From: Flavobacteriales bacterium UBA720
GTDB lineage: Bacteria > Bacteroidota > Bacteroidia > Flavobacteriales > Weeksellaceae
Reading direction: 5' to 3'
Assembly: GCA_002297505.1 (NCBI GenBank)
Contig: DBLQ01000110.1
Location: 82,332 to 89,297, forward strand
DNA length: 6,966 nt
Part shown: positions 1 through 6,458 of the stretch, piece after piece
How the letters are laid out: the number at the start of each line of letters is the position of its first letter
Position numbering within the stretch: position 1 is the first letter of the stretch
Notes under the pieces: generated by a model
What the model was told of the DNA's origin: nothing
Seen by the model: only the letters and a program-made list of their open reading frames with translations
Database searches by the model: none
Made by a program: the position numbers and the translations under genes

Positions 1-533
1 GAGAAAACTGGGTCAAAACTTTTTATCCACAGGAAGAAGGTCAAAAAATGAAAATCACCATTCAGGAATTTGATTTGCAGCAGAGCAAAGATGTTTTGTC
101 CATCCGGAACGGTCCAGCTGCAGACTCACCTGCATTTCCTGGTAGTGCTGTGCTGACAGGCGCCTTCATCCGGGGACCTTTTCAATCTACACACTCTACG
201 GGTGCTATCACTTTAGTTTTCAAAGCAGATGCTACCATAAACAGACCGGGTTTCAAAGCATTATTGAGCTGCGAAACATTAGGTGTCAAGGAGCAGAGTT
301 CTTCCAAAGCGGTTTCGGTGATTCCGAATCCTGTGAAGTCCCATTTTTCTTTGCAATCTTCCGACGGTATCTTATCAGTAGAAGTTTTGGACGGCTCAGG
401 TAGATTGATGAAAACATACAGTAAAATTTCATCCGATAATCGATACGACGCATCGTCTCTCAAGCCCGGAGTGTACACTGTAAAGATAAAAACCAAACGG
501 GAAACGGTTATTCAGAAATTGATTAAAGAGTAG
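1..533 (+). CDS. Secreted T9SS-targeted protein, probable metalloprotease paralogue (5' end outside window)
   Basis: This is the 3' end of a gene that begins upstream of the window; the reading frame is open from base 3 to the TAG at 531-533. The ATG at 48 is internal, because the codons before it (ENWVKTFYP) match the neighbouring protease (EDWTKTFYP). The visible part has a CUB-like beta-sandwich segment (roughly 3-280, with the STHSTGAITLVF core) and then a type A T9SS C-terminal sorting domain (roughly 324-530) that opens with PNPVK and ends in KLIKE. Such domains direct export across the outer membrane and are normally cleaved off at the cell surface. About half the residues match the C-terminus of the gene at 696-2843, including domain order. 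The missing N-terminus is therefore inferred to carry a similar metalloprotease domain, but this cannot be seen here. A hairpin terminator follows directly. Confidence 0.85.
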   Translation, partial: ENWVKTFYPQEEGQKMKITIQEFDLQQSKDVLSIRNGPAADSPAFPGSAVLTGAFIRGPFQSTHSTGAITLVFKADATINRPGFKALLSCETLGVKEQSSSKAVSVIPNPVKSHFSLQSSDGILSVEVLDGSGRLMKTYSKISSDNRYDASSLKPGVYTVKIKTKRETVIQKLIKE

Positions 534-554
534 TGAATGTTTCAAATGTTACTG

Positions 555-582
555 AAAACCGCAATATTAATTGCGGTTTTTT
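555..582 (+). terminator. Rho-independent terminator after the first secreted-protein gene
   Basis: A perfect 11-bp stem, AAAACCGCAAT (555-565) pairing with ATTGCGGTTTT (570-580), closes an ATTA loop and runs into a T tract (577-582, then more T after one A). It starts 21 bases after the stop codon. The A run on the 5' side could let it work in both directions, but no minus-strand gene needs it. It separates the two paralogous protease genes into different transcripts. Confidence 0.88.
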
Positions 583-695
583 ATTTTGACAGAATCTGAT
601 TGTTTTTAAATCAAAAGTGTTAAAATTATTGTTTAGGTGATTCTTCTGAAAAAAAAACTGTTTTTTTGTACCATAAATTTAATATTAATCAAGAT

Positions 696-2843
696 ATGAA
701 GAGAGTTTTACAACTGTTATTCTCTGCAGGTATTTTTACAATTGGTTTTTCTCAGAACCTGAAACCCGTAGCACAGAGAGTAGCAGCTCAAAAGACAGCA
801 AAAAAAACATTTGTTAAATTCAGTCCTTTTTCTAAGGAAATTGCGTCCAAAAATGAAGAGATTTATAAAAATGAAGCGGAAGGCGTTACTGTAATGCATC
901 TCAAGCCGCAGGCTCTTGAGCAGATTGTTTCCCAGAGACCAGAAACATTGGAAATGGATTTTCCGTTTGGAGATCAGAATCTTACAGTAGAGTTGGTGAA
1001 GAATGATATTTTAGCAGGCGGATTCAGTGTTACTACCAACAAAGGTGATTTTAATTATGCGCCAGGTGTTTATTATCAGGGAATTATAAAAGGCGACAAT
1101 ACTTCCGTAGTGGCGTTCAGTTTTTTTAAGGACGATGTAGTTGGAGTCGCATCTACAAATGAGTTGGGTAATGTGGTGGTTGGTAAGACCAAAAATACCG
1201 GCGATTTCGTGTCTTACAGCGATTATAAATTAAAATCTAAAAATCCGTTCTCCTGCAGTGCAGACGAGCTTCCAGAAAATAATGTCAATAAGATTTCCTT
1301 CGATCCAAATAACAAAAAATCCTCGAAAGATTCAAATAGCTGCATCCGGATTTATTTTGAAGTGGGTTATGGCCCGTACACACAGAATCAATCCAGTGTA
1401 ACCAACACCTCTAACTGGGTGACTGCGCTTTTCAATAACATCAAAACTCTTTATGATAATGAAAACGTGAAAGTTGCTATGAGTCAGATTTATGTATGGA
1501 CTTCTGCCGATCCTTATGCAGGCACGCCTTCTGTTATTCTCAATCAATTCAGAACCACAAGAACGACATTCAACGGAGATGTGGCACAGCTCATCAGAAA
1601 TCCGGCAACAACCAGTGTTGCATACGTTAACTCTATTTGTGGTCCTTACAAATATTCGTATTGTGGTGTCAATAGCCAGAATGTTGCAGTACCGACGTAT
1701 TCCTGGAATATAGAAGCCATGACGCATGAATTGGGTCACAACTTCGGTTCGCCACACACCCACGCGTGCGCCTGGAATGGTAATAATACGGCTATTGATG
1801 GATGCGGCCCGGCTTCTGGCAATAATGAAGGCTGTGACGGGCCACTTCCTACGACCACTAAGGGAACCATCATGAGTTACTGTCACTTGGTAGGTTCTGT
1901 GGGAATCAGTTTTGCCAATGGCTTTGGACAACAGCCCGGCGATCTTATCAGACAGACCATTGCTGCCAAACCTTGCCTGGGGTCAGACTGTATTAATTCT
2001 TGTGACGTAACAGTGACAGCGGTCAATCTGAGTGCGCTCACAGGGACATCCGTAACAGCGACTATTGCAGATGCTACAGGAACTAACTGGAAATACCGGC
2101 TAAGCAAAACCACGGACGGATCTGTCATCCAGTCTGGATCTACCAGCAATAAGGTTTTGAATTTCAGTGGTCTCGAAGCCAATTCGTTTTACAAACTGGA
2201 AGTAGGAACCGAGTGTTCCAGCACTTATCAGCAGGCACAGATCTTCATTACAGATGGATCTTGGTGCGGTAAAAATATCACCGATTCCGGTGGTGAAAAT
2301 GCAAACTACTCCAACAATGAAGACTGGACCAAAACCTTCTATCCTGATTCACCCGATCAAAAACTGAAAATTACTTTCTCTGAGTTCAATCTTGGCTCGC
2401 ACTATATTACTCTGAGAAATGGTCTTGCGAATTCTCCTGTGTTCCCGGGAGCTGCCAGATTAAGCGGTAGCAATGTGCCGGGATCATTCGAGTCTACACA
2501 TGCTTCAGGTGCTATCACGATGACATTCCGTTCAGATGATTCCTTCACAGGATCTGGTTTTAAGGCTAATTTCAACTGTGTGACGCTTGCTGTAGATGAT
2601 GTTGTGAATGTGAAAAATGTGGCTCTCACGCCCAATCCGGTCAAGAATCAGTTTTCACTGACAGGGATCAAAAAAATGATATCCGTAGAACTGTATGACA
2701 TCTCAGGAAAGTTAATCCAGCAGTTTGACAAAGACTCTGTGTCCAAAAATGCTTTCGATATTTCCAGAGTCAAGACAGGAAATTATATGATAAAAGTTAA
2801 AACTGAAAATGATACCTTCAGCAAAATGTTGATCAAGGAATAA
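696..2843 (+). CDS. Secreted reprolysin-type zinc metalloprotease with CUB-like domain and T9SS sorting signal
   Basis: A 715-residue secreted zinc endopeptidase. ATG 696 was chosen because it begins a clear signal peptide (MKRVLQLLFSAGIFTIGFSQ); the in-frame TTG at 666 would add ten polar residues in front of it. Domains in order: signal peptide (1 to about 19); a propeptide to about 205, with a lone Cys187 that might act as a cysteine switch (speculative); a metzincin catalytic domain with zinc motif HELGHNFGSPH at 344-354 (ligands H344, H348, H354; general base E345) and Met-turn IMSYC around M393; a fibronectin III-like segment (about 431-520); a Cys-flanked CUB-like domain (about 524-628); and a T9SS type A sorting domain (about 646-715, PNPVK to MLIKE). 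Classical reprolysins have Asp after the third histidine, while here the motif continues THACAW. The protein should be exported by Sec, then T9SS, and be cell-surface or released. It is monocistronic by position, between two terminators. The substrate cannot be deduced. Confidence 0.93.
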   Translation: MKRVLQLLFSAGIFTIGFSQNLKPVAQRVAAQKTAKKTFVKFSPFSKEIASKNEEIYKNEAEGVTVMHLKPQALEQIVSQRPETLEMDFPFGDQNLTVELVKNDILAGGFSVTTNKGDFNYAPGVYYQGIIKGDNTSVVAFSFFKDDVVGVASTNELGNVVVGKTKNTGDFVSYSDYKLKSKNPFSCSADELPENNVNKISFDPNNKKSSKDSNSCIRIYFEVGYGPYTQNQSSVTNTSNWVTALFNNIKTLYDNENVKVAMSQIYVWTSADPYAGTPSVILNQFRTTRTTFNGDVAQLIRNPATTSVAYVNSICGPYKYSYCGVNSQNVAVPTYSWNIEAMTHELGHNFGSPHTHACAWNGNNTAIDGCGPASGNNEGCDGPLPTTTKGTIMSYCHLVGSVGISFANGFGQQPGDLIRQTIAAKPCLGSDCINSCDVTVTAVNLSALTGTSVTATIADATGTNWKYRLSKTTDGSVIQSGSTSNKVLNFSGLEANSFYKLEVGTECSSTYQQAQIFITDGSWCGKNITDSGGENANYSNNEDWTKTFYPDSPDQKLKITFSEFNLGSHYITLRNGLANSPVFPGAARLSGSNVPGSFESTHASGAITMTFRSDDSFTGSGFKANFNCVTLAVDDVVNVKNVALTPNPVKNQFSLTGIKKMISVELYDISGKLIQQFDKDSVSKNAFDISRVKTGNYMIKVKTENDTFSKMLIKE

Positions 2844-2862
2844 TCATTAGTAAACCAACTAG

Positions 2863-2893
2863 AAACCGGCAGTCCAAAACTGCCGGTTTTTTT
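2863..2893 (+). terminator. Rho-independent terminator between convergent genes
   Basis: A perfect 11-bp stem, AAACCGGCAGT (2863-2873) with ACTGCCGGTTT (2879-2889), has a CCAAA loop and seven T residues (2887-2893). It lies 19 bases after the protease stop. The minus-strand gene ends at 2892, inside the T tract, so on that strand the hairpin follows the stop codon almost directly. There it is followed by only three T residues, so it should be weaker in that direction. Confidence 0.9.
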
Positions 2894-3719
2894 ATGTAAA
2901 TTCTACATAGATTTTTTCTCCCGTGCTCATCCCGAAAAGGGTAGAAGCGCCATTCAGCACGCTGCCTTTATAAATGGTGATTTCCAGCAATTCGGCATCG
3001 TTGAAAATGACCGAGGATTTGCCATGGAACTCGGGCTCGCGGCTCCAGTCGGTAACCACGTCGGTATATTGCTCCATGATCTTGGACAGAACAATGTTCC
3101 TGAATCTCACGATAAATTCATTATTGATAGACGCATATTTTTCAAAAAACTTACGGCTGATATTCGACACCACATTTCCGAAATTATCAATATACATTAC
3201 TTCGCCCACGATCATCTTCTCCGTTTCGTTATAGATGGCTTTAGGAAAAGATACATCTTTGATTGCTTTGATTTTTCTGCCGATCACTTCCGGCAGCCCA
3301 CCTTTGTACAGGTGCATTGCTGCAGGTACGAAGATGTCCGTGGAGGGAAAAGATACCTTGTCGTCAAACCGGTTATTGAGCGTAATCTCATAAATCGCTT
3401 CCGGCTTGATGTCGAAAAACATCAGATTGATGATGCCGTTGTCCGCCGCAATAAAATAATGACCGTCGATCTTACAGATGATATTCTTCCTGGATTTATG
3501 ATGAAAGCTATCCACCGAAATGATGTGAATGCTGTTTTCTGGGAAAAATTTGTAGGCGTTTCTCACCAGGTAAGCCGTTTGTAACAGGTTGTATGCAGCA
3601 ATGTTATGGGAGATGTCTACCACCTTCACTTCCTCGCTCCAGCTGAGTATTTTCCCTTTGATGCTGGCGACACGATGGTCTACCAGTCCGTAATCTGAAG
3701 TAAGTGTGATGACTGACAT
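2892..3719 (-). CDS. SAM hydroxide adenosyltransferase (DUF62) family protein, divergent active site
   Basis: A 275-residue protein, normal length for this family. Characterised members hydrolyse S-adenosylmethionine to adenosine and methionine, and relatives are SAM fluorinases and chlorinases. ATG 3719 gives the family's usual N-terminus (MSVITLTSDYGLVDHRVASIKG); the TTG at 3740 adds seven unconserved residues. Family features: TSDYG at 7-11, DISHNI at 35-40, ADNGI at 92-96, the C-terminal-domain entry GEVMYIDNFGNVVSNI at about 172-187, and the closing NGASTLFGMSTGEKIYV. The usual DPGVG...R segment is changed to DSFHHKSR (70-77), which keeps D70 and R77. The usual FHGRDIFAP reads FPSTDIFVP (124-132), with P125 where the catalytic histidine is expected. 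Family membership is firm, but SAM hydrolase activity is uncertain. The protein looks cytosolic, with no signal peptide. The gene is divergent from phoH. Confidence 0.88.
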   Translation of the reverse strand: MSVITLTSDYGLVDHRVASIKGKILSWSEEVKVVDISHNIAAYNLLQTAYLVRNAYKFFPENSIHIISVDSFHHKSRKNIICKIDGHYFIAADNGIINLMFFDIKPEAIYEITLNNRFDDKVSFPSTDIFVPAAMHLYKGGLPEVIGRKIKAIKDVSFPKAIYNETEKMIVGEVMYIDNFGNVVSNISRKFFEKYASINNEFIVRFRNIVLSKIMEQYTDVVTDWSREPEFHGKSSVIFNDAELLEITIYKGSVLNGASTLFGMSTGEKIYVEFT

Positions 3720-3737
3720 GGTGCTGTGATTTGGGTG

Positions 3738-3745
3738 CAAATTTA
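3738..3745 (-). promoter_or_regulatory. Candidate -7 box for the SAM hydrolase family gene
   Basis: Read on the minus strand, this is TAAATTTG, a full match to the Bacteroidota -7 consensus TAnnTTTG. A TTTG at 3773-3770 could be the -33 element, but the 24-base gap is a little longer than usual. Transcription would start about 10-15 bases before the ATG at 3719, and no Shine-Dalgarno sequence is present. A second match, TAGATTTG (3787-3780, minus strand), is an alternative that would give a leader of about 55 bases. In AT-rich DNA such short matches are weak evidence. Confidence 0.35.
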
Positions 3746-3791
3746 ATACAATTCAATTTTTAAATCGGGCAAATCATATCAAATCTATTCA

Positions 3792-3799
3792 TATATTTG
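3792..3799 (+). promoter_or_regulatory. Candidate -7 box for phoH
   Basis: TATATTTG matches the Bacteroidota -7 consensus TAnnTTTG and lies 24 bases before the phoH ATG, implying a leader of about 15-20 bases. No convincing TTTG -33 box is found at the normal distance upstream. The leader has no Shine-Dalgarno sequence, as is usual in flavobacteria. Confidence 0.4.
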
Positions 3800-3823
3800 T
3801 TAGACTAACTTCTAATACAATCT

Positions 3824-4777
3824 ATGTTCGAAATAAATTATGAACTCGAGGGCATTGACACCAAGACGTTTTACGGTGTCCAAAATCAGAATTTTAACCT
3901 CTTAAAATCCAGCTTCCCAACGCTGAAGGTGACAGGCCGGGACAATTTTATCTTCGCCATGGGCAACCGCGAAGCGCTGGATGTCCTGAAACAAAAGCTG
4001 GACGATATTTCGGCATATATCTCCAAGCACAATTCCATGGATCTCAAGCATCTGGAATCCCTTCTGAAGATGAAAGATGATAACGAGAAGCAACTCGTCT
4101 TTGACCAGGATATCATCGTGAAAGGTGTGAATGGCAAGGTGATAAAAGCCAAAACCACTAATCTCAAAAAGCTCGTTCAGGTCTCGGAAAAGAAAGATAT
4201 GGTCTTTGCTATCGGTCCTGCAGGCACCGGAAAAACCTATACCAGTGTCGCTCTGGCAGTAAGGGCACTCCGCGACAAAGAAGTCAAAAGGATTATTCTG
4301 ACGAGGCCGGCCGTAGAAGCGGGCGAGAGTCTCGGATTCCTGCCCGGCGACCTGAAAGAAAAGCTTGATCCGTATCTGCAGCCACTTTACGATGCACTGC
4401 GTGATATGATTCCCCACGAAAAGTTGGAAGGTTTCATGGATAAAAAGGTGATCGAAGTAGCGCCGCTGGCGTTTATGCGGGGCAGAACCCTGGATGAGGC
4501 TTTTGTTATTTTAGACGAGGCGCAGAATACCACGCATTCCCAGATGAAGATGTTCCTCACCAGAATGGGAATGAATGCCAAGTTTATCATCACCGGCGAC
4601 CCAAGTCAGGTAGATCTTCCGCCTAAACAGCAGTCGGGCCTAAAAGAGTCTATGAATATCCTGAAAGGCATTGACGAAATAGGATTTGTTCATCTTACAG
4701 AAGAAGATGTAGTGCGACACCCTGTGGTCAAGAAGATTATTGTAGCCTACAATAACAGCGAAAAAAGAGACCATTAA
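3824..4777 (+). CDS. phoH: PhoH family P-loop ATPase
   Basis: A 317-residue cytosolic PhoH/PhoL-type ATPase, typical in length for the family. The first ~110 residues resemble the KH-like N-terminal region of PhoH proteins (MFEINYELEGID...; VTGRDNFIFAMGNREALDVL). The ATPase core follows: Walker A GPAGTGKT at 131-138, the LTRPAVEAGESLGFLPGD segment just after it, Walker B VILDEAQN with D231 and E232, and the sensor motif TGDPSQVDLP from T257. All nucleotide-binding residues are intact. PhoH proteins are linked to RNA metabolism and the phosphate or stress response, and some have helicase-like or RNase-related activity; the exact role in flavobacteria is not settled. In proteobacteria the gene sits beside ybeY, which is not seen here. 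No terminator was found in the 48 bases to the next gene, so some readthrough into it is possible. Confidence 0.95.
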   Translation: MFEINYELEGIDTKTFYGVQNQNFNLLKSSFPTLKVTGRDNFIFAMGNREALDVLKQKLDDISAYISKHNSMDLKHLESLLKMKDDNEKQLVFDQDIIVKGVNGKVIKAKTTNLKKLVQVSEKKDMVFAIGPAGTGKTYTSVALAVRALRDKEVKRIILTRPAVEAGESLGFLPGDLKEKLDPYLQPLYDALRDMIPHEKLEGFMDKKVIEVAPLAFMRGRTLDEAFVILDEAQNTTHSQMKMFLTRMGMNAKFIITGDPSQVDLPPKQQSGLKESMNILKGIDEIGFVHLTEEDVVRHPVVKKIIVAYNNSEKRDH

Positions 4778-4825
4778 AAGTGGTACGAAAGTTGTTAATT
4801 TTTTCTTAATTAAATATTCGAAACT

Positions 4826-5308
4826 ATGAAAAAATTATTAGCAATGGCAGCTATTGCTGTCTTCGGACTTACTAGTGCTCAGCAAGGCTTTAAATTAGGT
4901 GCTCATATCGGAGTTCCTGTGAGTGACGCTGGTGACGTATCTTCTTTTACTTTAGGTTTAGATGGTGCATATATGTGGAATGTAGGGTCTGGTTTTGACC
5001 TTGGTGTCGCGACAGGCTACAGCCACTTTATAGGAAAAGATAATTGGGATGATTTTGGATTCATTCCTGTTGCAGTTGCCGGAAAATACAGATTTCCAAG
5101 TTCACCGATTTCTTTAGGCTTAGACTTAGGTTATGGTATCTCTACGAAAGATGGAATTGATGGTGGACTATATTACCAGCCAAAAGTAGCTTACAACTTT
5201 TCTCAAGGTGAGCTTTATTTAGGTTATCAGGGTGTTAACTCAAAAGTTGGACCTTTTGATTTCAATGTAGGTGCTGTTAATCTAGGTTACAATTTCTTCT
5301 TGAAATAA
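4826..5308 (+). CDS. Small outer-membrane beta-barrel protein
   Basis: A 160-residue protein with a clear Sec signal peptide (MKKLLAMAAIAVFGLTSA, cleavage predicted before QQGF at about residue 18). The mature part of about 142 residues is rich in Gly and aromatic residues and shows alternating amphipathic strands joined by short charged turns. It ends in a strand NLGYNFFLK with the aromatic C-terminal pattern that guides insertion by the BAM complex. This fits an eight-stranded OmpA/OmpX-like barrel, of a class abundant in Bacteroidota and usually of unknown function; ligand and role cannot be read from it. Codon choice is more A/T-rich than in phoH (many TTA leucines), which may point to high expression. 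The 48-base upstream gap is AT-rich but shows no good consensus promoter. A strong terminator follows. Confidence 0.85.
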   Translation: MKKLLAMAAIAVFGLTSAQQGFKLGAHIGVPVSDAGDVSSFTLGLDGAYMWNVGSGFDLGVATGYSHFIGKDNWDDFGFIPVAVAGKYRFPSSPISLGLDLGYGISTKDGIDGGLYYQPKVAYNFSQGELYLGYQGVNSKVGPFDFNVGAVNLGYNFFLK

Positions 5309-5332
5309 ACTTCATATAACATAAGATATATT

Positions 5333-5365
5333 AAGTCTTTGTCAATTTTGACAGAGACTTTTTTT
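5333..5365 (+). terminator. Rho-independent terminator after the beta-barrel gene
   Basis: A 12-bp stem, AAGTCTTTGTCA (5333-5344) with TGACAGAGACTT (5349-5360), contains one U-G wobble pair, an ATTT loop, and a run of seven T residues (5359-5365). It lies 24 bases after the stop codon and separates this gene from the transketolase genes. Confidence 0.87.
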
Positions 5366-5483
5366 ATCTCTTTATGTGTTCGATCAAATTTATTCGAACT
5401 CAAGTTTTTGTTAAAATTTTCGTTCTTTGGATTTTAAGGCTCATCAAAAAATCGTAATTTCGCAAGAAAGCAAATCAGAAATA

Positions 5484-6335
5484 ATGAGCAAATCAATTGA
5501 AGAGCTGAAAAGCCTTGCTACACAGATCAGAAGAGATATTCTAAGAATGGTGAGCGCCGTAAACAGCGGACATCCGGGAGGATCTCTGGGGTGTACAGAA
5601 TTTTTCGTGGCACTATACGGAGAAGTATTGAATTATAAACTTCCATTCACCATGGAAGGCAAAGACGAGGATCTGTTTTTCCTCTCCAACGGACATATTT
5701 CGCCAGTGTTCTACAGTACGTTGGCAAGATCCGGATTTTTTCCGGTTGCAGAGCTGGCTACCTTCAGAAAGCTGAATTCAAGATTACAAGGTCATCCTAC
5801 GACACATGAAGGTTTGCCGGGCATCAGAGTGGCTTCAGGATCATTGGGCCAGGGACTTTCTGTAGCTTTGGGTGCTGCTCAGGGTAAAAAGATAGATGGT
5901 GATAAAGCTTTGGTCTACACCCTTCAAGGCGACGGCGAGCTTCAGGAAGGCCAGAACTGGGAAGCATTTATGTACGCTGCTGCTAAAAAAGTAGATAATA
6001 TTATTTCGACCATAGATTATAATGGTCGCCAGATTGACGGTGATACAGATGTGGTACTCACATTGGGAGATTTGCGCGCCAAGCTGGAGGCATTCGGATG
6101 GCTGGTTTTGGATGAGCCGAAAGGTAATGATCTGGAAGCGGTTATCAACGTTCTTAACAAAGCAAAAGCAGAGACAGGAAAAGGAAAACCGGTAGCGATC
6201 CTTCTTCATACCGAGATGGGAAGCGGTGTAGATTATATGATGGGAAGCCACGCATGGCACGGAAAAGCGCCTAATGCAGAACAATTGGCTACAGCCATCA
6301 AACAATTGTATCTGGAAGCACCAGCAGACTATTAA
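5484..6335 (+). CDS. tkt: Transketolase, N-terminal half (TPP-binding subunit)
   Basis: A 283-residue protein corresponding to the first domain of a classical ~660-residue transketolase, which moves two-carbon ketol units between sugar phosphates in the non-oxidative pentose phosphate pathway. ATG 5484 starts at the conserved MSKSIEELKSLA; the in-frame TTG at 5427 adds 19 unconserved residues. Visible motifs: GHPGG at 29-33, GHPTTHEGLPGI with the nearby GSLGQGLSVALG, and the thiamine-diphosphate/metal motif GDGELQEGQ at 149-157 ending with N180 in IDYNGRQ. A conserved HAWHGK lies near the C-terminus. The protein ends normally at TAA, so it is a true half-gene, and the remaining domains are encoded just downstream. 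The halves should form one heteromeric cytosolic enzyme. In the promoter area, TTTG at 5426-5429 and an imperfect TAATTTCG at 5455-5462 are only weak candidates. Confidence 0.95.
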   Translation: MSKSIEELKSLATQIRRDILRMVSAVNSGHPGGSLGCTEFFVALYGEVLNYKLPFTMEGKDEDLFFLSNGHISPVFYSTLARSGFFPVAELATFRKLNSRLQGHPTTHEGLPGIRVASGSLGQGLSVALGAAQGKKIDGDKALVYTLQGDGELQEGQNWEAFMYAAAKKVDNIISTIDYNGRQIDGDTDVVLTLGDLRAKLEAFGWLVLDEPKGNDLEAVINVLNKAKAETGKGKPVAILLHTEMGSGVDYMMGSHAWHGKAPNAEQLATAIKQLYLEAPADY

Positions 6336-6342
6336 TCAGCAT

Positions 6343-6423
6343 TGATAAATGATAATTGATTACCGATGGATCATAATTTTAGAAGTTGAATTTTAAACGC
6401 ATCGTTAATTCTCAATCAATTAT
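6343..6423 (+). repeat. Degenerate heptamer repeat and inverted repeat between the transketolase halves
   Basis: The 123-base gap between the two half-genes begins with three tandem heptamers, TGATAAA, TGATAAT and TGATTAC (6343-6363). Part of this, ATAATTGATT (6352-6361), reappears exactly as its reverse complement AATCAATTAT (6414-6423). A short inner pair, CGATG (6364-6368) with CATCG (6400-6404), could extend the fold. No T tract follows, so it is not a standard terminator. It may be a small dispersed repeat or simply AT-rich chance structure. Confidence 0.4.
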
Positions 6424-6458
6424 AAATCGTTCTCCATTCCTCCATAAATTATATAACA

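Noticed and set aside
48..533. ATG at 48 as the true start of the first gene
   Set aside because: Codons upstream in the same frame (3-47) match the neighbouring paralogue, so the gene continues out of the window and this Met is internal to the CUB-like domain.
1332..1931. 199-codon minus-strand open frame
   Set aside because: It lies entirely antisense to the catalytic domain of the protease, shows no recognisable domain, and is a coding shadow.
3024..3584. 186-codon plus-strand open frame
   Set aside because: It is antisense to the well-supported SAM hydrolase family gene, and its composition shows no family resemblance.
3902..4417. 171-codon minus-strand open frame
   Set aside because: It is antisense to phoH, whose nucleotide-binding motifs fix the true frame.
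4778..4825. Promoter for the beta-barrel gene (TTG at 4792-4794 with TAAATATTCG at 4811-4820)
   Set aside because: The second box departs from TAnnTTTG and would leave almost no leader, so it was not listed as a feature.
5841..6305. 154-codon minus-strand open frame
   Set aside because: It is antisense to the N-terminal transketolase half; the Cys- and His-rich odd composition is typical of a shadow frame.
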